This document shows positions 1 through 6,413 of a stretch of DNA of 6,745 bases, in pieces. A model generated the notes under the pieces. It saw only the letters and a list, made by a program, of their open reading frames with translations, did not search any database and was not told the DNA's origin. Position numbers and translations under genes: made by a program. This DNA is from Akkermansiaceae bacterium (lineage in GTDB: Bacteria > Verrucomicrobiota > Verrucomicrobiia > Verrucomicrobiales > Akkermansiaceae): contig JALZUH010000163.1 in NCBI GenBank assembly GCA_023301645.1, positions 1 through 6,745 of the forward strand, written 5' to 3'. Every line of letters begins with the position of its first letter. Position 1 is the stretch's first letter.

Positions 1-13
1 ACCTTCTTATCAT

Positions 14-1015
14 ATGGAAAACGCTATCGTCGTCAAAAACCTCTACCGCTACTTCGGCGCTCTCAAAGCCGTCAACGGCATCAGCTTCGAAGTCCCACAC
101 GGATCTGTCTGTGGCTTTGTCGGTGCTAATGGAGCTGGGAAAACCACCACCATGCGGATCTTATCCACTCTCGACTACCCCACTATGGGACAGGTCGAAA
201 TATGCGGTATCGACGTAGTCAATTTCCCATCCAAGGTCAGGTCTCTCATCGGCTGGATGCCCGACCACTTCGGAAACTACGACCACATGACCGTGCTCGA
301 ATACCTCGACTTCTACGCCCGAGCACTAGGCTATGAGGGGAAAGAGCGCCACATGCGAGTGCAGGAGGTGATGGAATTCGCCGACCTTGTCCCCTTAGCT
401 GATCGCCTGTCGAATAAACTCTCCAAAGGCATGACCCAGCGCCTTTGCCTCGGACGATCTCTCATCCACGACCCGCAGGTGCTCATCATGGACGAGCCAG
501 CGGCTGGTCTCGACCCGAAGGCACGGGTAGAGCTCAAGCACCTCATCCGCATCCTCGCAGAAGAGGGCAAAACCATCCTCATCTCATCCCACATCCTCTC
601 CGAATTAGGCGAGATGTGCGACAGCCTACTCTTTGTCAATAATGGTGAGATCGTCCACCACGGTGACTCCCAGTCTCTACTCCAAGGTGACAATAACCAA
701 GACGGCCATTTATTTGACATTCAAACACTAGGTAACCCAGAGAGTCTTTCAGACTGGATCATCACCAGCCCGCACGCTGAGATGGTGGAATCTCGCAAGC
801 ACGGCGGCCGAGTCCGTATCAACTCACTCGATGACGCGTCACTTGTCCTCAGTAGCATGGTCAAAGACGGGCTTAAGGTCATTGAATTCCACAAGGAGCA
901 GCGCAACCTCGAAGATGCATTCATCGACATGCTCGACAAGGTCAATACACCACCTGCTATCCCCGCCTCCGCACTCAACACCGAGGCTGCCCCAGAAGAA
1001 GAATCTCAAGTCTAA
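14..1015 (+). CDS. ABC transporter ATP-binding protein (ABC-2 export type)
   Basis: This is the cytoplasmic ATPase subunit that would power the membrane protein encoded 11 bases downstream. All core motifs of an ABC ATPase are visible in the 333 residues: Walker A GANGAGKTT at 37-45, an ABC signature in the variant form LSKGM at 136-140, Walker B VLIMDEP at 156-162, a D-loop GLDP at 165-168 and the switch histidine H193 in SSH. The Q-loop position, normally Gln, appears to be Asp84 (WMPDHFG, 81-87). From memory the PD-FG form recurs in related planctomycete and verrucomicrobial ATPases, so it probably marks a subfamily. Residues about 215-312 form an accessory C-terminal domain like that of CcmA/DrrA-type ATPases, followed by a Pro/Ala/Glu-rich tail. 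The ATG at 14 gives a normal N-terminus and has no Shine-Dalgarno sequence. The substrate cannot be told from the sequence. Confidence 0.95.
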   Translation: MENAIVVKNLYRYFGALKAVNGISFEVPHGSVCGFVGANGAGKTTTMRILSTLDYPTMGQVEICGIDVVNFPSKVRSLIGWMPDHFGNYDHMTVLEYLDFYARALGYEGKERHMRVQEVMEFADLVPLADRLSNKLSKGMTQRLCLGRSLIHDPQVLIMDEPAAGLDPKARVELKHLIRILAEEGKTILISSHILSELGEMCDSLLFVNNGEIVHHGDSQSLLQGDNNQDGHLFDIQTLGNPESLSDWIITSPHAEMVESRKHGGRVRINSLDDASLVLSSMVKDGLKVIEFHKEQRNLEDAFIDMLDKVNTPPAIPASALNTEAAPEEESQV

Positions 1016-1026
1016 CCTTTCACATC

Positions 1027-2457
1027 ATGGATACTACCCATATTACAAAAATTTCTGACTTCTCAGACAAGATCAACCCTATGCTTGTCAAAGAACTGCG
1101 CCAAGGTATGCGCGGCATAGGCTTCGTCTCGATGTTTGTCAGCTTCCAGCTACTACTCTGCTTCATCCTCGTCATGACAGCCTCTACCGCACGAGTAGAA
1201 ACCGCGGGAGATAAGCTCTCCGGGATCATTATCTTCTTCTTTTTTATCGCCAGCATTATCTTCCAGCCATTCCGAGGGCTATCTGCTCTGCACCAAGAGA
1301 TCAAAGGTAACACCATCGATCTGCTCTGCATGACACGCCTTGATGCATGGCGCATCACCTTCGGAAAGTGGCTCTCTATCGTCGCTCAGACAGCCCTCCT
1401 TCTTACCGCTGTCACCCCCTACCTTATTCTGAGGTATTTCTTCGGAGACATGCAGCTATTTTCAGAAGTGCTCTTACTCTTCACCTTGTTCATCTTTTCT
1501 TGCACACTCACAGCCGTTGCCATCGCCCTCAGTGCAGTGCAGGCGACCATCATCAGAATCATCTTCCCCATCTTTGGTATCTTCATGCTACTAATGACTA
1601 TACCAAGCATGATATTTGGAGGTGGAGGGATCACTGGTGAATTACTCAAATTCACCACCTTATATAATCTCGAAAGCGTGCTCACCTACCTAGGTGTGCT
1701 TTCTCTCTGCGCTTATATTATTTGGTTCTGCCTCGACTTCGGCACATCGATCATCGCACCCGCCTCGGAGAACCACGCCACCAAGCGCCGCCTGATCACC
1801 CTCGGCTACCTTATCCTGCTCTTAGCAACCTGCCTCATCGCTGATTTTGAGCCGATGACGACCGCCATCTTCGCTTCGCTTTTCGCTGTCCCTGTTATCA
1901 TTACCTCGCTGACAGAGCCTAGTGAGATACTCCCCGTGACAGCCATGCCATTTACCACCAAGGGGCCTCTTCACAGAATCTCTAGATACGCCCTCTACCC
2001 CGGCTGGACCAGTGGTCTCATCTACACCCTCATCATCTACCTGCTGGTGCAAGTCGCTGTGACCAATACAGGCTACATCGATAATAAAGCCCTCACTGCG
2101 GCCAACATTATTTTCAGCATCATGCTCTTCCCACTTGCCTTCACGACGCTATTTTTCAGAAAGACAACCAAGCGACTAGGCTGCTACATCACAGCACTAA
2201 TCGCCCAGTTCATCATCCTCATTTCGCTCTCAGCCATTGCAGAAACCACGAGACAAGATGACATCTTCAGCTTCTTCTTCTGGATTCCATCCTGCATGAT
2301 CTATATCTCAGCCGATGGTTTAATGGATAATGACTCCATCTTGGCTCTCAGCTACGCCAACGTAGCCATTTACAGCTTCATCCCACTTGTCCTCTCCATC
2401 CCCGCATGGCGAGTGACCAAGGAGACTGAGCAGCACGTCATCCACAAACCTTCGTAG
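1027..2457 (+). CDS. ABC-2 type transporter membrane subunit
   Basis: This 476-residue, very hydrophobic protein is the probable transmembrane partner of the upstream ATPase. Near the N-terminus, NPMLVKELRQGMRG (17-30) is the amphipathic segment typical of ABC-2 permeases. After two membrane helices comes EIKGNTIDLLCMTRLDAWRI (91-110) leading to GKW, matching the ABC-2 pattern in which a charged, 'LDLL-T'-like coupling segment precedes the third helix. By eye I count about 12-13 hydrophobic segments: near 31-51, 64-82, 112-135, 147-170, 174-197, 217-238, 255-272, 278-294, 328-346, 359-377, 384-405, 413-428 and 442-460. That is roughly twice the six of a simple ABC-2 subunit, so one chain may supply both halves of the pore, as in other long permeases of this type. 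It starts 11 bases after the ATPase stop, which implies one transcript. Whether it exports a lipid, polysaccharide or peptide is unknown. Confidence 0.88.
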   Translation: MDTTHITKISDFSDKINPMLVKELRQGMRGIGFVSMFVSFQLLLCFILVMTASTARVETAGDKLSGIIIFFFFIASIIFQPFRGLSALHQEIKGNTIDLLCMTRLDAWRITFGKWLSIVAQTALLLTAVTPYLILRYFFGDMQLFSEVLLLFTLFIFSCTLTAVAIALSAVQATIIRIIFPIFGIFMLLMTIPSMIFGGGGITGELLKFTTLYNLESVLTYLGVLSLCAYIIWFCLDFGTSIIAPASENHATKRRLITLGYLILLLATCLIADFEPMTTAIFASLFAVPVIITSLTEPSEILPVTAMPFTTKGPLHRISRYALYPGWTSGLIYTLIIYLLVQVAVTNTGYIDNKALTAANIIFSIMLFPLAFTTLFFRKTTKRLGCYITALIAQFIILISLSAIAETTRQDDIFSFFFWIPSCMIYISADGLMDNDSILALSYANVAIYSFIPLVLSIPAWRVTKETEQHVIHKPS

Positions 2458-2492
2458 TTTAGACAAAAACCTCCCCCACCCTCACCTTACCT

Positions 2493-3368
2493 GTGACTAC
2501 ACAACAACTCGCTGCTCTCTACAGTCAGGCATCAGCCTGCGCTGAGAGTCTATCTCTGCCTCTGAGAAATCAGGTATGGCGAGGCATGTCAGGGGAGTTC
2601 CAAGGAGCAGGCACGGGATCATCGACTGATTTCCAAGACCACCGCGCATACGCCCCCGGTGATGACCCTAGGCATATCAACTGGCAGGCATACGCTCGCA
2701 CAGGAAACTACACGATGAAGATGTATCGAGAGGAGGTTCGCCCCGTCATCGACATTATACTCGACGCCTCGGACTCGATGTTCTTCACCCCTGAGAAAGC
2801 AGCCCGCACAGCCGAGCTCTTTTACTTCATCACTATCTCCGCGATCAAGGCAGGAGCCGCCACCCAAATCCACCTACTCAAGGGTAACCACTACGCCCCA
2901 CTCCCAACTGACGCCGTCACCTCACACCGCTGGCGCGACACCCTCAAAGGAATCGACCATAGCAACGACGCAGCAGCCCTCGCCCTCGATCAAATTCAGC
3001 TCCGTGGTAATGCCATGCGTATTCTCATCTCAGACTTACTCTTCGAAGGTGACCCGTCTCAGCCGATGAAGCTACTCACCGCGCGACAGGGCAAAGCACT
3101 CATCTTCTCACCCCACTTAAGATCAGAGTCACATCCAGAGTGGTCAGGGAACTATGAATTCCGCGATGCCGAGCTCGGCAGTGAGCACTCACACCGTGTC
3201 GAAAAAAGCACCCTCGATCGTTACCAAAAAGCCTACTCCAACCACTTCGCCCAGTGGCGTAATACCGCCCAGCGATTCAGTATCCCTATGGCGAGAGTCT
3301 CCGCTGAAAAGCCACTCTTAGAAGCCCTCAACGAGGAAGCGATCAAAGTGGGTGCCCTCAGTATTTAA
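2493..3368 (+). CDS. DUF58 domain protein (VWA-like fold)
   Basis: This is a 291-residue member of the DUF58 family, whose genes typically sit beside MoxR AAA+ ATPases and BatA-like VWA proteins. The hallmark motif RAYAPGDDPRHINW lies at 51-64, followed by QAYART, and the VWA-type metal-site loop DASDS is at 91-95 at the end of a hydrophobic strand (VIDIILDAS). A second strand ending in Asp, ILISDLL (177-183, D181), fits the VWA fold. There is no signal peptide or convincing membrane helix, so the protein is predicted to be cytoplasmic or peripheral. The start is GTG at 2493: no ATG, TTG or other GTG lies in frame between it and the preceding stop, and the next ATG (residue 32) would cut into the conserved region. 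The leader is C-rich and lacks a Shine-Dalgarno sequence. It starts 35 bases after the permease and is followed closely by the BatA-like gene. Its molecular function is not established; a scaffold role for the MoxR-linked complex is inference. Confidence 0.9.
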   Translation: MTTQQLAALYSQASACAESLSLPLRNQVWRGMSGEFQGAGTGSSTDFQDHRAYAPGDDPRHINWQAYARTGNYTMKMYREEVRPVIDIILDASDSMFFTPEKAARTAELFYFITISAIKAGAATQIHLLKGNHYAPLPTDAVTSHRWRDTLKGIDHSNDAAALALDQIQLRGNAMRILISDLLFEGDPSQPMKLLTARQGKALIFSPHLRSESHPEWSGNYEFRDAELGSEHSHRVEKSTLDRYQKAYSNHFAQWRNTAQRFSIPMARVSAEKPLLEALNEEAIKVGALSI

Positions 3369-3385
3369 CCTATTGCCTAAGTCGT

Positions 3386-3391
3386 ATTATT
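3386..3391 (+). other. Tandem ATT codons, probable non-canonical start site
   Basis: Two consecutive ATT codons lie in the BatA-like frame, 18 and 21 bases after the first base past the DUF58 stop region. They sit exactly where family members have their initiator Met (M-x-FL-NP-GLWALL pattern). No Shine-Dalgarno sequence precedes them. ATT initiation is rare but established, for example in infC. The choice between the two codons cannot be made from this sequence. Confidence 0.5.
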
Positions 3392-5191
3392 AACTTTCTT
3401 CTTACAAATCCGCACGGTCTCTGGGCGCTACTGGCAATCCCCGCGATACTGCTCATCCACTTCCTGCAGACAAAGGCGAAGGTCGAGGTCATCAGCACCC
3501 TCTTCCTCCTGCAGCAAACCCAACGCCAGAGCACCAGTGGCAGGAAATTTGAGAAACTACGCAGCAGTATCCCTCTCTGGCTCCAAATACTCGCTGCTCT
3601 ACTGATCGCGTGGCTGCTCGTGGAGCCTCGCTATATCAGGGCGAAGTCGACACAGCGTGTTGCCATCATCCTCGACAGCTCAGCATCGATGTCGGTTTTC
3701 AAACAGCGTATATCCACCGCTATCAACGCTGAGATACCACGCATCCAAGGTTCCGCCGCCAATCTCGAAATATGGCTCATGGAATCCGATCTTTCGAAGG
3801 CTAAAATCTACCAAGGCGACTCACTCGATGAGATGCACATCGCCCTAGACAAGTGGAGCCCAAGCTCTGGTGTAACCAACACTACCAACACACTTCAAAT
3901 TGCCAGAAGTCTCGTAGGTGCAGAGGGAGCTGTCAGCTACATCACCGACACGCCACTAGAAGGAGCCGCACCATACAATACCAGCGTGCTCGCCATCGGC
4001 GAGAATATTGCTAACTGCGGTGTTACAGGAGTGAGCTTCGAGCAGCGCGGCGAAAACATGATTTGGAAAGCGCTCATCAAAAACTACGCATCTACCCCAC
4101 AAGAAAGATCATGGTCTCTGGAATCAACTCAAGATGAACTCATCGCGAGCACGAAACCTAGTCTCATCAATCTCGAAGCAGGACAAATCATCACTATCCA
4201 AGGGCTTTTCCCTAATGATGCCCAGCGAGCAAGAATCGTCCTTAGCGAAGACGACTTCCAGCTAGATAATACACTCCCGCTAGTGCGCCCCCTTCCCAAG
4301 CCTCTCATTATCGAGTCCAGCCTCCCCGCCAAACACCAAGTCATTGGTCAGCGCATACTCAATAGCTTCCCCCACCTCATCGAGACCCAGCAAGCAGGCG
4401 AAGCCGACCTCCAGCTCACCTCTACTAATACCACCCCGACCCAAAGCCACCTCATTGTCTTCCCACAAGACAACTCAACCTCACGCCCCTACCTAACAGG
4501 AGCAATCGCAGCCCCCAAGCACCCACTTACCGAAGGGCTTAACTGGCAAACACTACTCATTCGTGATCACATCTCTCTTCCCTACAGCCAGTCCGACAGC
4601 GTGCTACTCTGGCAGGGCAAACGCCCATTAATCATCCTAAGAGAGCACCCAACTGAAGATTACTCAGCCCTCATCTTTAACTTCGACATCGCGCAATCAA
4701 ACGCACTGAAGCAGCCCTCATTTGCCGTGCTCCTACTGAGATTCTGTGAGCAGCTGCGAGATAGTAAAATAGCACCCGAGACACGCATCACTGAAACCAA
4801 TGAGCCGCTCCAAATAGCCTACCAAGCAGCTACCCAGCAAGACGCCCCATCAGCTCCTCGCACACTTCGCGTCACTGACGTAGCCGGAAAGACACTCAGT
4901 ATCCAAACCATCCCAGCTCTCAGCACGGAAATCAAAGCACCTAGCTTACCTCATTTCTTCACCATTGAACAAGGCGACCAGATATTATTTACCTCAGCTA
5001 GCTACTTCGCCGATACGCGCGAATCTGACTTTAGCCTATGTGAAACCGACACCCGATATACGCCAGTGACCGCTAAGGGAGAAAACCGCCACACCCGAGA
5101 AGACCATTACTGGCGGATATGGGTCACCCTTACCCTAGGGCTTATAAGTGCTTCGTGGTGGATGATTCACACCAAAGGAACTAGCCTTTAA
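3389..5191 (+). CDS. BatA-like membrane protein with VWA domain; probable ATT start
   Basis: This is a membrane-anchored VWA protein of about 600 residues, similar to BatA (aerotolerance regulator N-terminal family). With ATT at 3389 as residue 1 the order is: N-terminus NFLLTNPHGLW, helix 1 (about 11-27), a basic loop with 'VISTLFLLQQT', helix 2 (about 61-78), a VWA domain with the metal-site motif DSSAS at 96-100 and ITDT at 185-188, a beta-rich region with DDFQLDN near 288-294, a segment LIFNFDIAQSN near 428-438 like that found late in longer BatA-type proteins, and a C-terminal helix (about 575-594). The basic loop between helices 1 and 2 suggests it is cytoplasmic, which puts the VWA part in the periplasm. 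No ATG, GTG or TTG occurs in this frame from the TGA at 3305 to the GTG at 3620. The GTG would remove both N-terminal helices, so ATT at 3389 (or 3386) is preferred by family match. An ATG altered by mutation or sequencing error is the main alternative. Confidence 0.85.
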   Translation: MNFLLTNPHGLWALLAIPAILLIHFLQTKAKVEVISTLFLLQQTQRQSTSGRKFEKLRSSIPLWLQILAALLIAWLLVEPRYIRAKSTQRVAIILDSSASMSVFKQRISTAINAEIPRIQGSAANLEIWLMESDLSKAKIYQGDSLDEMHIALDKWSPSSGVTNTTNTLQIARSLVGAEGAVSYITDTPLEGAAPYNTSVLAIGENIANCGVTGVSFEQRGENMIWKALIKNYASTPQERSWSLESTQDELIASTKPSLINLEAGQIITIQGLFPNDAQRARIVLSEDDFQLDNTLPLVRPLPKPLIIESSLPAKHQVIGQRILNSFPHLIETQQAGEADLQLTSTNTTPTQSHLIVFPQDNSTSRPYLTGAIAAPKHPLTEGLNWQTLLIRDHISLPYSQSDSVLLWQGKRPLIILREHPTEDYSALIFNFDIAQSNALKQPSFAVLLLRFCEQLRDSKIAPETRITETNEPLQIAYQAATQQDAPSAPRTLRVTDVAGKTLSIQTIPALSTEIKAPSLPHFFTIEQGDQILFTSASYFADTRESDFSLCETDTRYTPVTAKGENRHTREDHYWRIWVTLTLGLISASWWMIHTKGTSL

Positions 5192-5210
5192 GTAGTTATG
5201 CATCAAGGCT
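5183..5210. repeat. Short inverted repeat over the BatA-like stop codon
   Basis: AGCCTT at 5183-5188 and AAGGCT at 5205-5210 form a perfect 6-bp inverted repeat with a 16-base loop that contains the TAA stop (5189-5191). No T-tract follows; the next bases are CCCAAAAATA. It is therefore not a convincing intrinsic terminator, though it could be a weak one or a 3'-end stabilising hairpin for the operon mRNA. Confidence 0.3.
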
Positions 5211-5218
5211 CCCAAAAA

Positions 5219-5224
5219 TATACT
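5219..5224 (+). promoter_or_regulatory. Possible -10 box (TATACT) for the TIGR04073-like gene
   Basis: TATACT differs from the sigma-70 -10 consensus at one base and lies in an A/T-rich patch of the 80-base gap before the gene at 5272, giving a plausible leader of about 40 bases. The hexamer 17 bases upstream (TTATGC, 5196-5201) is a poor -35 match. The call rests on the -10 box alone. Confidence 0.35.
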
Positions 5225-5271
5225 ATTTTACCATTGCCAGCGCGCAATCTACTCTGCACTATCCAAAAACG

Positions 5272-5700
5272 ATGAAAAAAGCACTCACTCTAGCAGCCGC
5301 TCTTCTTTGCACCATTTCTGGTGTGACAGCAGACATCCAAGCCCCTCCAGGAGCTGATTACACATCTACACGTAAACTCAGCCGTGCTGTCAGTAACATC
5401 CTCTACGGATTCATGGAAATCCCTGAGCAGATTGTTCGTAAAAACGACCAATACGGTAGCAAGGCTGGCTGGTCATACGGCCTAGTCGATGGCACTAGCC
5501 GCACATTCAAGCGTATGGGCTACGGTTTCTACGAGCTTTTCACATTCCACTGCCCAACATACCACGGCACATTCAAGCCACCTTACGAAAAATGTGGTCA
5601 GATCAACACGATCGAAATGAACCCAGGCCAAGGCCTATCTGAGTTCCCACCAACACTTGGTGCAGAGCAGTTCTACCATAGCCGTGCACAAAGCTGGTAA
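5272..5700 (+). CDS. Secreted exosortase system-associated protein, TIGR04073-like
   Basis: This 142-residue protein matches my memory of the TIGR04073 family, small secreted proteins named because they co-occur with exosortase (EpsH/PEP-CTERM) systems in Verrucomicrobia and Lentisphaerae. The N-terminus MKK plus a hydrophobic run ends in GVTA-DIQ, a good signal peptidase I site after residue 20. The next block, RKLSRAVSNILYGFMEIPEQI (34-54), is the family signature (KLgRg-sN-l-G--EiP--I). Further on come a Gly/Tyr-rich stretch with GLVDGTSRTFKRMGYGFYELFTF (70-92) and two cysteines, C94 and C108, that could pair outside the cytoplasm. There is no PEP-CTERM tail, so it is not itself an exosortase substrate. 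It stands alone, with a possible promoter upstream and a strong terminator right after it. ATG at 5272 is the only sensible start because it opens the signal peptide. Its function is unknown. Confidence 0.8.
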   Translation: MKKALTLAAALLCTISGVTADIQAPPGADYTSTRKLSRAVSNILYGFMEIPEQIVRKNDQYGSKAGWSYGLVDGTSRTFKRMGYGFYELFTFHCPTYHGTFKPPYEKCGQINTIEMNPGQGLSEFPPTLGAEQFYHSRAQSW

Positions 5701-5722
5701 ACTCACCTCATTAAACTTTATT

Positions 5723-5759
5723 AAAGCCTGTATCTGAATTTCAGATGCAGGCTTTTTTT
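5723..5759 (+). terminator. Rho-independent terminator
   Basis: AAGCCTG at 5724-5730 pairs with CAGGCTT at 5748-5754, a T-G wobble follows, and ATCTGA at 5732-5737 pairs with TCAGAT at 5741-5746. This gives a stem of about 14 bp with a tiny loop, directly followed by a run of seven T (5753-5759). It lies 23 bases past the stop of the TIGR04073-like gene and separates it from the DUF2062 gene. Confidence 0.92.
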
Positions 5760-5790
5760 CACATCAGCGTATTATTTCTCGTTAGCCGCA

Positions 5791-5808
5791 TCGACATATC
5801 TATATCGA
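5791..5808. repeat. Imperfect 18-bp palindrome before the DUF2062 gene
   Basis: Bases 5791-5808 (TCGACATATCTATATCGA) read as a near-perfect palindrome with TCGA at both ends; seven of eight arm positions match. It ends six bases before the ATG at 5815, so a bound regulator or a hairpin there could affect expression. A chance AT-rich palindrome is equally possible. Confidence 0.25.
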
Positions 5809-5814
5809 GCTACC

Positions 5815-6357
5815 ATGAAACGCCGCTACCTCCAAATAGTCCGTAAGGCATACCGCTACCTACGGCACCCAAGGATAAGGAATAGACCATTCCTGCGAGC
5901 GCTGACCAAGCCACTATTTGACCGTGATCTCTGGCAACCCTCGCGTAACACCGTAGCTAGTGGACTCTCAGTAGGGCTGTTCTGCGCGATGCTACCATTA
6001 CCCTGCCAGATGCTACTTGCCGCACTCGGGTCAATGAGAGCGAAGGCTAACATACCCGTAGCTATGGCTGCCTGCTGGGTTACCAATCCCTTTACTCACC
6101 CGCCTCTAATCGCCTTTCAAATCTATTTTGGCCACTGGCTGAGACAATACATCGATCTTCAGTTACCTTTTGATAAGGAAACTAGATTATCACTCTGGGG
6201 CTTGAGTATCGAAGGAAGCCCAGCTGACTTCACCATCGGCTTCCTCGGCACCGCCATTATTTTGAGTATACTCGCCTACCCTGTCGTATACGGCTTATTT
6301 GCCGTTTTCCCTAATAAGACTGGCGCTAATCAAGCTACACCCAAAAAGACTAACTAG
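5815..6357 (+). CDS. DUF2062 domain membrane protein
   Basis: This is a 180-residue membrane protein of the DUF2062 family, whose function is unknown. The N-terminal 40 residues are strongly basic (MKRRYLQIVRKAYRYLRHPR), consistent with a cytoplasmic N-terminus. The two family motifs are present: a hydrophobic segment leading into PLPCQ (61-65, usually P-P-Q) and NPFTHPP (91-97, usually NP-T-PP). Hydrophobic segments lie near 49-72, 80-104 and 141-166. The C-terminus is short and polar. Length and motif spacing are normal for the family. It lies downstream of a terminator, so it should have its own promoter within 5760-5814, where I see no confident -35/-10 pair. ATG at 5815 fits the basic N-terminus; a GAG six bases upstream is too weak to call a ribosome binding site. 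It is convergent with lspA. Confidence 0.85.
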   Translation: MKRRYLQIVRKAYRYLRHPRIRNRPFLRALTKPLFDRDLWQPSRNTVASGLSVGLFCAMLPLPCQMLLAALGSMRAKANIPVAMAACWVTNPFTHPPLIAFQIYFGHWLRQYIDLQLPFDKETRLSLWGLSIEGSPADFTIGFLGTAIILSILAYPVVYGLFAVFPNKTGANQATPKKTN

Positions 6358-6387
6358 CCTAGTCGTAACGAGCAGCAGTAGCACGGC

Positions 6388-6411
6388 GGCCAACCATCGA
6401 TCGGCTCGGCC
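6388..6411. repeat. Imperfect GC-rich inverted repeat between convergent genes
   Basis: GGCC at 6388-6391 and GGCC at 6408-6411 flank an ATCGAT core (6396-6401), with CC and GG pairing just outside the core and mismatches between. It sits in the 56-base gap between the DUF2062 and lspA stop codons, where a bidirectional terminator would be expected. No T-tract is present on either strand, so a terminator role is weakly supported. Confidence 0.25.
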
Positions 6412-6413
6412 TA

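Noticed and set aside
331..981. Antisense open frames opposite the ABC ATPase
   Set aside because: Their translations are Ser/Arg/Met-rich with no recognisable domain, and they lie opposite a gene with intact motifs; they are codon-bias shadows. The same holds for the antisense frames at 1020-1358, 1419-1685, 1822-2052, 2619-2873, 4129-4468 and 5856-6086.
3369..3619. A non-coding gap or a broken gene between DUF58 and the VWA gene
   Set aside because: The frame is fully open and encodes two membrane helices typical of the BatA family, so it is neither intergenic nor frameshifted.
3620..5191. GTG at 3620 as the start of the VWA gene
   Set aside because: It falls inside helix 2, and the upstream in-frame codons encode a clear family N-terminus without stops.
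5272..5340. Lipoprotein signal (Cys13 in ALLC) in the TIGR04073-like protein
   Set aside because: The residue before the Cys is Leu rather than Gly/Ala/Ser and the Cys is mid-helix; the GVTA-D site fits signal peptidase I much better.
6358..6413. Bidirectional intrinsic terminator between the DUF2062 gene and lspA
   Set aside because: Only a broken GC-rich inverted repeat is present, without a T-tract on either strand; kept only as a low-confidence repeat.
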